NCBI GenBank assembly: GCA_963682025.1
Contig: OY821519.1
Coordinates: 131,107,612 to 131,171,611 of the forward strand
Reading direction: 5' to 3'
DNA length: 64,000 nt
Origin: Cordilura impudica
Taxonomy: Eukaryota; Arthropoda; Insecta; Diptera; Scathophagidae
Shown: piece after piece, positions 21,884 to 33,254 of the stretch
Layout of the letters: every line of letters starts with the position of its first letter
Numbering within the stretch: position 1 is the first letter of the stretch
The notes under the pieces: generated by a model
What the model was told of the DNA's origin: nothing
Databases searched by the model: none
The model's input: only the letters and a program-made list of their open reading frames with translations
Translations under genes and position numbers: made by a program

Positions 21884-22620
21884 ATTTTCTGTTTGTTTGT
21901 TTGTTTGTTTGTTTGTTTGTTTGACCGCTATACAAATTTTTATTTTTCAACGGATTTCCCTGAAATTTTGTACACACGATCTCTATACTCCAGGAAAGGT
22001 CGCCATATACTTTTTACGCCTACTTTTAAGCCCACTTTTTATGTAAAATTCCTTTTCTGTTTTATTCATATTTGTTCACTATACAAATTTTTATTTGTTA
22101 ACGGATTTCTCTGAAATTCGGTGCACACGATCCACGTACTCCAGCTAAGGTCACCATACAAGTATTATCGGCCACGCCTACTTTTACGCCCACTTTTTAT
22201 ATACAATTCATTTTCTGCTTTTTGGTATATTTGTTCGCTATACAAATTTTTATTTGTTTACGGATTTCTCTGACATTTGGTACACAGGATCCCTATACTC
22301 CAATTAAGGTCACCATATACTTCTTACCGGCCACGCCTACTTTTACGCCCATTTTTTATATACAATTCATTTTCTGCTTTTTGGTATATTTGTTGGCTAT
22401 ACAAATTTTTATTTGTTAACGATTTCCTCTGAAATTCGGTACACACGATCTCTGTACCACAGGGAAAGTCACCATATGCTTCTTATCGGCCACGCCTACT
22501 TTTGCGACCACCTTTATAATTTTTTATGGGTTTCGCTCGAATTTACTGCACATTATTCTCAAATCCCAGGTAAGGTCGTCATATACTTTTATCAGCCACG
22601 CCCACTTTTTTTAATTTTCT
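21884..22620 (+). repeat. tandem 151-159 bp repeats at the Helitron 5' end
   Basis: Units recur at about 21928, 22079, 22238 and 22397, with a diverged fifth near 22540. Each has CTATACAAATTTTTATTTGT, ACGGATTTCTCTGAAATTCG, GGCCACGCCTACTTTTACGC and AATTCATTTTCTGCTTTTTG. The first is preceded by about eight GTTT units. Confidence 0.88.
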
Positions 22621-23419
22621 AGATACGCTTTTAGCGTTGGTTCATATTTTAATTTTTCAATAGACTTTCCAAAAATTTTGTACATAAATCTACTTACTAC
22701 TCTTGAGTTTACACCACTATGAAATGAAGATTTTAAATCAACCTATTACAAATTTTCCCGTCTTATCTTTTTTACTATATGAGCTGCAACACCCTAAAAT
22801 TAGTGCAGATTTATTTCATAGGTTGACTACCGCTGCAGGATTATTCCGATTATAAATATTTGCATCTCGCCTTTTTAACTATAATAGAAAACAAAACATT
22901 ACATTTATTTCCATCTTGCCTTTTGGCTATATTGGAAAGCAACCTATTACAAATATTTCCATTTCATCTTTTTCACTATAGAAATGAGTTGTAAAGGTGG
23001 AAAAATAACTATTTGCAATTGTGCCTTGCACATGAAAGCATAGCATATAGGCCGTACTACCTCAAATGCAAAAAGGCTTAAACCTGATCGGACCCAAATT
23101 CGTATCGAGTCTCAACGGGTTAGACAATCTGGGTCGAGAAGTGCTGAAACACTTAAACAAACCCAATAACGTCTTGAAGACCAATGATCAGGACAAGGTT
23201 TGTAAGAGAAGCGGAAATGCCTGAATCTACTCCAGTGCGTCTAGAAATCCAGCAGCTAAGCCAAGCTTAGTCGAGGGAATCTGAAACTCCGGAAACGACT
23301 CAACAATATCTTCAGGCCCAACAGATAAGACAACCTAACTCCAGGGAATGTGAAACTCTTGAAACGACTGTAATATCCCTACCAGAAGACTTTTGTAAGT
23401 TGGTTTTTCATTACAAGAG

Positions 23420-23677
23420 ATGGTACAAAAAGTTGTTCCTAACATAACGCACATAAGAGGACCATCTCTTACGGTAGCAGGTATCAACTTAGCATCTCCC
23501 TGTTTTTCTCATAGACAATTATTTGTCGCCTGCTCCAGAGTTGGGAGCCAGCACAAGCTTTTCGTATATGCAGCAGAAGGAAAACCCAGAATTGCTGTAT
23601 ATCCCCAAGCTCTAGAATTACTAAAATACGTAACTTTTAGACATAATACACTCAAAATAATCCATGCTAAGTTGTAG
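23420..23677 (+). pseudogene. Helitron Rep-helicase, C-terminal helicase fragment
   Basis: An 85-residue frame carries SLTVAGINLASPCFSHRQLF, VACSRVGS and FVYAAEGKPRIAVYPQALE. This is the last conserved block of the PIF1-family helicase domain of animal Helitrons, which unwinds donor DNA during rolling-circle transposition. The Walker motifs and the HUH nickase (Rep) domain are absent. Upstream, 23040-23400 reads in broken frames as KAKRLKPDRTQIRIESQRVR and similar Arg/Gln/Ser-rich repeats typical of Helitron N-termini; stop codons lie between. The ATG at 23420 is just the first in frame. The element was probably mobilised in trans, or died through internal deletion. Confidence 0.85.
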
Positions 23678-24480
23678 TGGTAAGCATGCGCTCAACACTC
23701 AGCCCCTAATGCACAAATTCCCAAAAAATTAACAAATTCCCCAAATTTTTAAATAAAGGTCCCCAAAAGAAATGAATAAAATCTCCATACTGCTCTCAAC
23801 AATCGCATTTAAAATCTGTATTCTTTTCAATAGCATAATTTCGATACGCGAAAGCGGGACGAGGCGCGCGGACGCTACGCGATGCGCTCGCGGAACACAG
23901 CTCAGTGAAAAGTCTTATGATAAATGTTATCTACATATGTATGTGCAATAATTACTATACATATACTATAAGCAGTTGCTTAAAGCAACATTGCGGCACA
24001 ATTTTAAACGTCGCATTCATTTTCCGTTTTTTTTTTGACGTCTCTACTCAATGATGATCACTTATTGAATAAAGTAATTCAATTTTTAAAAGTTCTGTTT
24101 CCTTTAATTTGCAAACGATTCCATTACATTTGATTGTTACAAAATAAATAAAATTCAAAAAAAAAACTTAAGGCGGTTTCGCAGCTTATTTTTGAAGTAT
24201 TTTTGCTGTAGCGTCTTATAAAAAAAAGTTATAAATTAAAAAATCACAAAATTTTAAATTGAAATAAAACATGAATTTGTTCCCCCAAAAAACGTGAACA
24301 TAGGGAACTTTTTCACCATGAACAACTTCCCCAATCCCATAAAAATTTCTTGAGAGTAAGTTAATTTTTTTGAGGAATGGATCATCGGGGACTAAGTACT
24401 CAGCGCCTGGTAAGCATAGTAAACCATTTTTCAAGTCAAAGCCCCTTGGATCCCGGGCAAGACCGGGTAAAAACAGCTAG

Positions 24481-24640
24481 TTAATTTATATATTTTCTTT
24501 CCAAAGTTACAGTTAAAATAGTGAACTAAGAACTTTTTGGCCGAAAAACAAAAAAGCGCCTGTTAGGCTTCCGTGAATTAATCGCCACTTTGAGTACCAT
24601 CGAACCCACTGTGACTCCATTGAAGAAAACAGCCTCATTT
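24481..24640. other. short flank with AAGCGC-type repeat
   Basis: Holds the second CCAAAGTTACAGTTAAAATA segment and AAAAAGCGCC. No gene. Confidence 0.4.
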
Positions 24641-24659
24641 ATTTCAAACAATTAACAAA

Positions 24660-25270
24660 AATAAGACGAATTTCGCACATGATTAAACTATTTCATTAGA
24701 AAGCAAAATACCGCAAGATATATAAATCCCAATTGAATGAGGTTCTTGAAATATTCTTACCAGTCTTTAAGACTGTCTACAATTGGGTGTGTAATTACAG
24801 TATCTACTTAAGAAACTATTAACAAAATTGTTACGATTTTAGTTGTATGAGTTAGTTGAAGAGGCTATCTGAAAGACGGTTACTGTGCAATTGCGAGGCA
24901 GTCTTTGACTACATTCAATCGCAATATGGATGAGTTTTTGCACCGTTTCGTAATCGTGGATGAAACATGGATCCAACACAGTACACCATATACCTAGGAA
25001 TACTCGAAACAGTAGGTTTCTTCTGGCGGATTGGTGCCGAATAATGTCAAGTTAGGTCTGATGGCCAACAACCTCATGGCAGTACATCCGTTTGGACCGT
25101 CCCAACGATAAGTTCAAGAGGAATCGAAAACCGTTGGCCACAAATGCAGCTCTTTCAAGAAGACAATGCAACGATGATGTCACCGCTGAAACAAATTTCC
25201 GATTTGAAGAGTTTTAAAAATCAAATATTTTGGAATGAAGAAACATTGGACAAAGGGAATCAAACCGAAA
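24660..25270 (+). pseudogene. mariner transposase relic
   Basis: Broken frames read in order. EFRHMIKLFH and LPVFKTVYNWV represent the N-terminal helix-turn-helix. FNRNMDEFLHRF, VIVDETWIQHSTPYT (the first catalytic Asp in VDETWI is kept), EYSKQ, VSSGGLVPNNVKLGLMANN and a degenerate LFQEDNA-like second-Asp region (QLFQEDNAT) follow. The C-terminal DYFLF motif is not readable. At least three stops and several frameshifts. Mariner assignment rests on VDETWI and the flanking order, which is typical of the irritans/mellifera-like groups. Terminal inverted repeats were not identified. Confidence 0.8.
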
Positions 25271-26712
25271 AATAAAACTAAATTAATCCAAGCAACTGTG
25301 TCTTTCTATTGTTTAAGATGGCTATATCCCATATTTAGATTTTAACTTATAACTCTCATCCATTAAATATGTACTTTAAATTAGTTCAATAAATTTCAAA
25401 ACTGCAGAACTATTTTTAAATATACACACAATGAAAAATCTTCAAACAAAATAAGTGAAAAAACATAAATGTTAAATGCACTACGCACATTAACATACAG
25501 ACATCGAAATGAATTAATAAAATGTATTACAAACTCATAAAATTGTACATCGAAAGCTTCTTTTAGCAACAGAAAAATTTTAAGTATATTTAATTAATTT
25601 ATTAGTTAGCATTTCTTTTATATTTTTTATTCAAATGACGTCAAATTTATGTTCTAAGTTATAACTCACAATGTATCTATTTATAATTTGTCATACCACA
25701 TGACCTGAGGATGTGTAAGAATAGTTAAAAGTCGTATATAAATTTAAATAAAACTAGTGTTAGCTAAGCAAGAATAATAACAACTGATAATAATTGGTTA
25801 ATAAATTATCGCGACTCATAAAAAATTGCTAACAGAAGAGAAACCCAATAAAAATAAACAAAAAAAAAAAAGATATTTCAATAGGGCCTAAGTTTTTGGA
25901 ACATTTTCTAAATAGATTTGATTCGAAAACAAAAATGAAAATTTCATGAAAATTTTTATGAATAGAGGGAAATAGCAATTATAGATTAAACTTTTTTTGT
26001 AGCAAAATCCACATATATATATATATATGTGGTAAAACAAGCTTTAGTTTTGATGCATCTATCTATGACGTTTACAGCTCGTTCAAGTGATTGCAATTCA
26101 GTTGTCCTCATATATTAAGTATACGTACAACTTCAAGTTTCAATAATTTATTGGTAAAGTTCATATAACACTCTTGCTGGTGGGATTTCATTGGCAGTAG
26201 CCTATGATTTGTATACATACTCGTCTTTGTTTATTTATTTATTTAAGTTTATTTATGTTTTCAGTTTTTGTAAAGCTTTTCTGTTGAGAAGCTTTTACTC
26301 ATGTCATTATTTAGTTGCGATAGGTACCGTGAGAGTGTGTTTTACCAATAAAAGCTTTTAGTGTTGCCATTTCCGTTTCATTTAAAAATTTATATTTGAA
26401 TTGTAACGGATTTTGCAGCAAGAAAATGAATAAGAAATGTAGAACTATTTTACATAATAGAAGCGATAAAAATTGTCAGAAGAAAATATTCGGACAATTA
26501 ACAATTTGTAAGTTCAATCAAATAGTTTTCATTATAGATCATTTCAAAAATTCATTTGTTTGCCGCTGAAATATTTTATTAATACTTTTCGGCAATTCTT
26601 CTAAGCAGATTACTGTAATTAATGGATCTACATCAAACGGTTTTTAACTGAACTTTCCGTTTTTCAGGTTTTTTTTTAATTTTTAAAAATATTCCGACAA
26701 TTCATTTGTTCT
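25271..26712. other. long AT-rich interval without recognised features
   Basis: No gene or TE recognised. A short (AT)n tract lies at 26015-26028. Could be single-copy host sequence. Confidence 0.4.
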
Positions 26713-27541
26713 TTTTATACCCTATAGCACCATGTGGTTTAGGTATAATGACATTGTGCTGCTGTTTGCAACTACCAAAAATATTTGACCTACACCCATC
26801 TTTTATTATACCGATCAGCTCAGAATCACTTTCTGAGTCGATTTAGCCATGTCCGTCCATCCGTCTGTGTGTCCGTCTGTGTGTCCGTCGGTCCGTCCGT
26901 CTGTGTGTCCATGTAAACCTTGTAATCAAACTACAGATCGCAAATATGAATATATTTTGATGAAATTTGGTATATAAGCTTTTACCTGCCATAGGATGAA
27001 CGCTGTTGAAATTGGTGAAAATCGGTCCGTGTTCAGACCTAGTCCCCATACAAATGACCCCTATGAAATCGACATAAATTGCCATAAGATCCAAATTGTC
27101 ATATAGATCTTGCTAAAATTGGGTATGTATGCGTTTATTACATCCATTAATGAGTAGTCCAAAAATTATCACTATGGGACAACACTTAGTCATAGGCCCC
27201 ATATAGAGCTGCTTCCCGATCTTTACTTAAATCTATCAAAAAACAACAATATTGCACTGATTCTTCTCAAACTTTGTTTGTATATATTTTTGCAAAATAC
27301 AAGAGACTTTACGAAACATAGTCAGGATCGGTCCATTTTTGGGCCTAGTCCCCATATAGATATAGCATCCGATATGAACTTTTTCATATCTGCAGCCAAA
27401 AAAAAATAATAAAAATCCCACTCAAATTTGGTTTATGCTTATTTTCTATGTCCAGTTAGTTGGGCCTATGAGATAGGGTCTCTAAACGCATGGTATAGGG
27501 TATCGTATAGTCGGTCTAGACAGACTATAATTTTCTTGTTT
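26713..27541 (+). mobile_element. family A repeat, near full length
   Basis: All blocks are present: TATACCCTATAGCACCATGT hairpin, GTCCGTC/GTGTGTCC proto-microsatellite, CCTAGTCCCCATAC, TATCGTATAGTCGGTC terminus. The terminal palindrome has one substitution (CTAGACAGACT). Confidence 0.85.
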
Positions 27542-27879
27542 TATTTTTGTTTTAATTAAAATTATGTATCTGAATTTGAATGTTGCTACAACAGATGTTC
27601 CTAAATGTGTTTAAATTTTGTCAGTAACATATTTCTCAGTTATTTTTACTACTTAATCAGTTTTTTGTTGTTGTTTAAATATAAATAAAAAATGTTTTTA
27701 TTTCAACAGTAAATATAATAGTTCGGTCTATAAATTTTATATTCTTTGTTTTAATATAATATTTCAGTCAATTTTAACGTGCTTATAAAAGCACACAAAC
27801 CTGAAATAATAATTATTTAAAAATATATCAAATGTCTATATAGTAGTCTCAAATTAATAACAGTATAACTCTATAAAAA
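27542..27879. other. AT-rich interval, nothing recognised
   Basis: No gene or repeat recognised. Confidence 0.4.
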
Positions 27880-28484
27880 TTTTGTACCTTATACCAATAT
27901 CTGGCAAGGGTATAATGAGTTTTTGGTGATGTATGTAAATACCAGAAATAGTGATATATAGATAGATTCAGAATCGTGAATCTGATTGATTCAGAATCAT
28001 TTTTTGCGTCGATTTTGCGATGGCCGTCTGTCAGTCTGTCTGTCCGTCCGTCTGTATGGCCATGTAAACCTTGTAATCAAACTACAGGTCGCAAATATGA
28101 ATACATATACGGGTATATTTATGAAATTTGGTATATAAGCTTCCACCGACCATAGAACGAACGCCATTGAAATAGATAAAAATCGGTGCACATTCACCCA
28201 TAGTCCCCATACAAATGGTCGCTTTGAGATCGACTTAAATCTATTAAAAACAAAAATACTGCACAGAGTTTTCTCAAATTTGGTTTGTATGTATGTTCGC
28301 AAAAAATAATTGGCTCTCCAAATGTGGTCAAGATCGATCAATTATTTGACCTAATCCCCACATAAATAGCATCCGATATGAACTTTTTCAGATCTTAAGA
28401 CAAAAAAAAATTAAAGATTCCACTCAGATTGACCTATAGGGTATCGGATAGTCGGCCTAGATCGACTACAATTTTCTCAGTTGT
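27880..28484 (+). mobile_element. family A repeat, diverged and internally shortened
   Basis: Hairpin relic TACCTTATACCAATATCTGG...AGGGTATAATGAG, a GTCTGTCAGTCTGTCTGTCC tract, the CCTTGTAATCAAACTACAGG block and the terminal GATAGTCGGCCTAGATCGAC. About 200 bp shorter than full-length copies. Confidence 0.75.
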
Positions 28485-28591
28485 GTATCATTATTTTTCT
28501 TCCAATTTGGTGGTTTTTTGTTTCGCAAAGATCAAGAAAATATACATTTCATGGGTTCCATATGTATGTGTATATATACCATCTGCGCACC

Positions 28592-28613
28592 GGTGGGGGG
28601 AGGGGGGGGGCAG
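28592..28613 (+). repeat. G-rich run
   Basis: GGTG6AG9CAGG pattern, the most G-dense stretch in the window, following a TATACCATCTGCGCACC segment that looks like a family C hairpin relic. It could form a G-quadruplex; that is not shown. Confidence 0.6.
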
Positions 28614-29856
28614 GTTTAATAAAAATCCAGAGTTTTTTGATTCGTTCTAAAAAAATACAAAAAATAATTATAAAATCGACTTAAGAATAATTACCGTTGT
28701 CTTGTACGCAGTTTCGAATTTGGGGATCAGGAAAACGTGTTTAGTTCTTATTAAAAAAAACGTATATTTTCGTTTTGAATAAAAATAAATTGGTGTTCTA
28801 AAAATTTTAATTTATAAAAATTCGAAAAAACTAAGAAGGGTTTTGACCATCTAAGGATACAAGTTTATTTAATATTATAAAATAAGCTTTTGAAAAGATA
28901 ATATTTTTTTTTTTGTATTAATTGTTTTAGGCTAATTCCATAGTGACCGACATGACATTCAGCGATTTTTTTAATCCAATATTTTAGAGTAAAAGTTTTT
29001 CATTGAAATACCGTAATATTGTAGTATTGGGGGCAAAAAACAGTCGTGACAGACATAACAATAAACAGACATCATTTTAGAAAATGTTTGTAAAACACAG
29101 AAAAGCAAGATATTTGTATTAAAAATAAGAAACATTTGTTTATAGTTAATATAAGAGCTAGTTTATTAATAAAGCATATAAAATACATGAATTCTAAAAT
29201 AAATTATAGTAAAAAGAAGTATTTTGTTATGTGACAGATATAACACTGCCTTTATTTTAAAAATTACTCAATTGCACTTTTCCTTTCTTACTGGAAAAGT
29301 AGGAGCTATAGAAACACATATAACAAACTATTTTTCAAACCATTTTCTTTGAAATGGTATCAATAAAAATTATTTAAATTCAAATTTTAAAATTGGACCT
29401 AAGGTTGACCTTTGCCTGGAATTATCCTTTAGAGAAAACTCTTTCACTTATAGTTGAGATGGATGATATGGGAAGGTAAGCATATGAACTAATATTATCT
29501 GTTGCCTTTCAAGATTATTGTAAGTCTACCAAGTCATGTGCTATGTAATTAGACAAAATTACGTAATAAGTGCAAACAGAAAATAGATTCATTGCGGCTA
29601 CCGAATTTATTGCCAACCGAATTGCGATAATGGTAATAACCGCATTTTGGGTTCACTGTGATTACAATTCTATTGCCTTAATAGTAAATATTTTATCATA
29701 ATAAAAAATTTGCAGATGATATTAAATTTCTGTTGATACAATCGAATATACAGTTGTCCCACTTTAGAACAATTCGGTTAGCGAATATTTTTTTTGTGTG
29801 TGTTACCATCTCTTTCTATAGATTTTAATTAAATTAAAAATTTTTCAGAAAAAATG
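28614..29856. other. long AT-rich interval without recognised features
   Basis: No coding signal. GACATAACA/GACATGACA motifs recur loosely at 28950, 29050 and 29232, but no element could be drawn. Confidence 0.4.
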
Positions 29857-30150
29857 TTTTTTATACCATCCACACCACTGTGCAGAGGGTACATCAGTTT
29901 TTCATTCCATTTGTGATTTAACGAAATAAATTCCGGAGACCCATAGACTATATATGTACATATATTGTTATTCCTTATATAAAGGGAAGTCGATCTGCCG
30001 ATGCCTGTCTGTCTGTCTGTTGAAAACACTTTCCTGTCCGCAAGTGGTGTTGAATTTGTAGCCTCTAGACCAAATAGATGAGCAATGACGTATGAGAATG
30101 TAGTGATATTCCGATAAAATTTCATATAAAAAACAAAAATAGTAAAAAAC
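29857..30150 (+). mobile_element. family C repeat fragment
   Basis: Opens with the hairpin ATACCATCCACACCACTGTG...CAGAGGGTA. It then carries CTTATATAAAGGGAAGTCGA, a CTGTCTGTCTGTCTGTTG proto-microsatellite and the GGTGTTGAATTTGTAGCCTC block also seen near 10965. The distal end is missing. Confidence 0.65.
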
Positions 30151-30574
30151 AATTATAGCTAAAGGCCCATTTACATGATACCACTCAGACGCATGATTTT
30201 TCAACATAAAAATCGGATGAAATTCATCGGACTGTCTAAAGTCGTACCGACATTATTTCTGCATATTAAGGCCATTTAAACCATTACACTCCAGTCTTAT
30301 GAAAACAGCTATTTAGAATAACAAAACAAATTTATTTTGAGACTTATATTTTATTTGCATTTTCTTTGTTTTTGTTTATCTTTTAAATATTACCATAAAT
30401 ATTACCATAAAAACAGCTCTAGCCCGATGAAAATGACAAGTTTTTAGAAATGTTTCTAAAATTGAAAAAAAAAAACATAGGATTTCGAAAATAAAATCAT
30501 ACAGACTGTTAATATCAAGGCTTTTTACATGATACGACTTTTTCATAATACTAGACTTTTTGGCAGGTCATAAA

Positions 30575-30703
30575 TAAGTGAGAAAATTATAGTCGGTCTA
30601 GACCGACTATACGATACCCTATACCATGCGTTTAGAGACCCTATCTCTTAAGCCCAACTAATTGGATATAGAAAATAAACATAAATCAAATTCGAGTGGC
30701 ATT
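30575..30703 (-). mobile_element. family A terminal fragment
   Basis: AAATAAGTGAGAAAATTATA, the AGTCGGTCTAGACCGACT palindrome, GATACCCTATACCATGCG and AGAGACCCTATCTCTTAAG, broken at GAGTGGCATTTTT where an oppositely oriented copy begins. Confidence 0.85.
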
Positions 30704-31103
30704 TTTATACCCTATACCACTATGTGGTTTGGGTATAATGACTTTGTGCTGCTGTTTGTAACTACCAAAAATATTTGACCTAGACCCATCTTTTATTATA
30801 CCGATCGAATCAGAATCACTATCTGATTCGATTTAACGATGTCCGTCCTTCCGTCTGTGTGTCCATGTAAAGCTTGTAATCAAACTGCAGGTCGCAAATA
30901 TGAATATATTTTGACGAAATTTGGTATATAAGCTTCTATCAGCCATGGGATGAACGCTATTGAAATTGGTGGAAATCGGTCCATGTTCAGACCTAGCCCC
31001 CATACAAATGGCCCCTATGAAATCGACTTAAATTGCCATAAGATACAAATTATTATATAAATCTTATTCAAATTGGGTTTGTATGTGTTTATTACAACCG
31101 ATG
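30704..31103 (+). mobile_element. family A fragment, hairpin end
   Basis: Begins at the TATACCCTATACCACTATGT hairpin, passes the GTCCGTCCTTCCGTC tract and stops at GTGTTTATTACAACCGA, where the sequence turns back on itself. Confidence 0.85.
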
Positions 31104-31327
31104 AAAGCTTATATACCAAATTTCATCAAAATATATTCATATTTGCGACCTGCAGTTTGATTAAATGGACACACAGACGGACGGACGGACATTGTTAAAT
31201 CAACTCAGAAACTGATTCTGATCCGATCGGTATAATAAAAGATGGGTCTAGGTCAAATATTTTTGGTAGTTACAAACAGCAGCACAAAGTCATTATACCC
31301 AAACCACATAGTGGTATAGGGTATAAA
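31104..31327 (-). mobile_element. family A fragment, inverted relative to the previous one
   Basis: TGAAAGCTTATATACCAAAT through GGACGGACGGACATTG to the CCAAACCACATAGTGGTAT hairpin. With 30704-30950 it forms arms of about 220 bp of an inverted repeat with a loop of about 150 bp. Confidence 0.85.
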
Positions 31328-31351
31328 AATGTGGTAGTGTAAACTGGCCTT

Positions 31352-31690
31352 AACAGAACAAGTGCATATAGATATGCACCAGCAATGCATACACATTTCA
31401 TGTGAATGAAACAACAACAAAATGTGTATGCATCGCTAATAAACAAACAAACAACAATGTAATTTTATGTGTTTACAATAATGGTCCTTGTATTTAATAA
31501 TTGATTTGAATTGAAAAAGCACGAAAATACCAAAAATTTTTGTTAATTTCGAGTATCTTATCAATTTTAAACATCATTATAAAAATTGAGCCACTATAAT
31601 ATTAAATCCATCTTTCTGGCTATAAGTGTTGAATACCGTGGTTATAATATTGGGTATAGAACACGGGTGGAGGGTATCAGAGATCGGCAC
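31352..31690 (+). repeat. diverged dispersed repeat J, copy 2, with hairpin
   Basis: Partner of 14975-15265. At 31381-31437 the arms AGCAATGCATACACATTT and AAATGTGTATGCATCGCT pair at 17 of 18 positions around a 21-base loop. Confidence 0.55.
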
Positions 31691-31810
31691 ATCTGAATTT
31701 TAAACTATTATTTGTTTAATAAAGACTTTCTTTATTTTTTTAATTATTCGATTTATTCAAGTAATCGGCACAAATTGTTAGAATTATTTGTTAGTCGAAA
31801 ATCAACATTT

Positions 31811-32455
31811 TTAAACTCTTTCTTTTAATCTCTCTGTCTGTCGTGGGGCCACCGCATTCCCCCTTGGCCCATAGTCTTATTTTGACTACAGATTAATTTT
31901 GGGGTAGTCACGTACAGGCACGCGTGGTCACGCACAGTCACGCGTGATCACGCAGCCACGGAGTGATCTAAATGTCAATTCCCCTCATCTGCTCCATCTG
32001 AAACTTGGTCCATACACTTGCTGTGAAAAAAAGCTTAACTTTGACTTAGTCATGCACAGGCACGAATGGTCACACGCAGTCACGGAGTGATCTAAATGTC
32101 ATATCACCTCATCCGATCGATCTGAAACTTGGTCCATACACTTGCTATGAAAAAGATTAACTTTTACTTAGCCACGCACAGTCACGCATGGTCACGCACT
32201 GTCACGGAGTGATCTTAATATCATTTACCCTCATCCGATCGATCTGAAACTTGGTCAATATACTTGCTGTAAAGAAAGATCAACTTCGATATAGTCACGC
32301 ACAGTCACGCATAGACACGCACAGTCACGAAGTGATTTAAAACCCATTTCCCCTTATCCGATGGATCCGAAACTTTGTCCATATACGTGTTGTGGCCAAA
32401 GATTAATTTTAAGATAGTCAAACACAGTCACGGATATATTCAAAACTCACGATTT
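31811..32455 (+). mobile_element. minisatellite-bearing repeat I, copy 3
   Basis: Opens TTTTTAAACTCTTTCTTTTA, CTCTCTGTCTGTCGTGGGG. About five units of roughly 121 bp follow, with GATCTGAAACTTGGTCCATA cores near 31998, 32119, 32241 and 32369, and dense CACGCACAGTCACG text. The right end is lost after ATTCAAAACTCAC. Confidence 0.8.
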
Positions 32456-32543
32456 ATTTTTCTTTAACCGAATGAAACCCTTAGTTTCAATGTAGCAATT
32501 TTTAAAGTATTTAACTATCAAAGTCATTTGTTATGTCATAAAT

Positions 32544-33254
32544 CTGTGGTTTTCTAGAATAATCGCGTATGTCATAAAATCAAAACGTTCAGGGGAGCCA
32601 AAAAACGTTATATTTGAAGTTATGGGCTCTATATAAAGATTTTAGAGCTTTTTATTTACCAGTCCTGTAGATATCGGCAATAAATACTTTATATAAAATT
32701 TTGAGTCAAAAATCTTCAGAGAAATAGATCCTAGAGAAGGACGAAAAAACAATATGTAAATAGCACATAAAGTGTGTGCAGATAAAACAACTTATGTCGA
32801 CAAAAGTCGTTGTTGCTTAAAAAATGGATTTTTTTGTTCGTTAACAAAAAGCTAAGGGGACTTAGGACGAGAATATAATAACGTATCAAGAATAATAGTG
32901 ATAAAAAATAACAGAAATAAACACACAAGTTTTTATAAGTGGTTATAAACTGAAAAATTATCCAAAATTATTTAGCATTTTTTTCATTAATAACAACGTA
33001 TGTCGCTATGTGTCGTTTTCTGAGAAATTAATTTGTTAGCGATCAAACGTAGGTTGACATACGTCCATAGTGCTGCAAATTAATTTAACAAACATTTAAG
33101 TTACGTGGTTATTTAAAGAAAAAACTCAGATATGGTCAATATATTTTTTTTTTAAATTTAACACATGTAAAGACGGTTAAAAATTAATATATTTGGCATC
33201 GTTAACTCAAAACTGACAAAAATGGACATTCGCGGTTATTCCAGAAAACCAGAG
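32544..33254 (+). mobile_element. family B element copy 2
   Basis: 711 bp flanked by AAAT (32540-32543, 33255-33258). The left TIR is CTGTGGTTTTCTAGAATAAT; the right end, reverse complemented, is CTCTGGTTTTCTGGAATAAC. Internal CGTATGTCGCTATGTGTCG and GACATACGTC motifs match the other copies. No conserved frame. Confidence 0.88.

Larger units (their letters stand above)
21866..24480 (+). mobile_element. canonical Helitron, internally deleted
   Basis: It starts TCTATATATATAAAATTC after host A. It ends with hairpin CCCGGGCAAGACCGGG, ten bases later CAGCTAG, before host T. The total is 2615 bp. After the 5' end come a (GTTT)n tract and tandem units of about 151-159 bp. The coding remnant is an N-terminal low-complexity region (23040-23400) joined to a helicase C-terminus (23420-23677), so most of Rep and the central helicase are missing. 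No target duplication is expected or seen. Confidence 0.9.
30162..31351. mobile_element. TIR element K interrupted by family A pieces
   Basis: The left end AAGGCCCATTTACATGATAC and the right end, reverse complemented, AAGGCCAGTTTACACTACCA form a TIR of about 22 bp. A further CAAGGCTTTTTACATGATAC motif lies at 30518. Family A fragments occupy 30575-31327 just inside the right end. No duplication of the target was found, so the class is open. Confidence 0.5.

Noticed and set aside
24216..24434. 72-codon minus-strand frame near the Helitron 3' end
   Set aside because: No resemblance to Helitron cargo or host proteins I know, and it overlaps the non-coding 3' part of the element.
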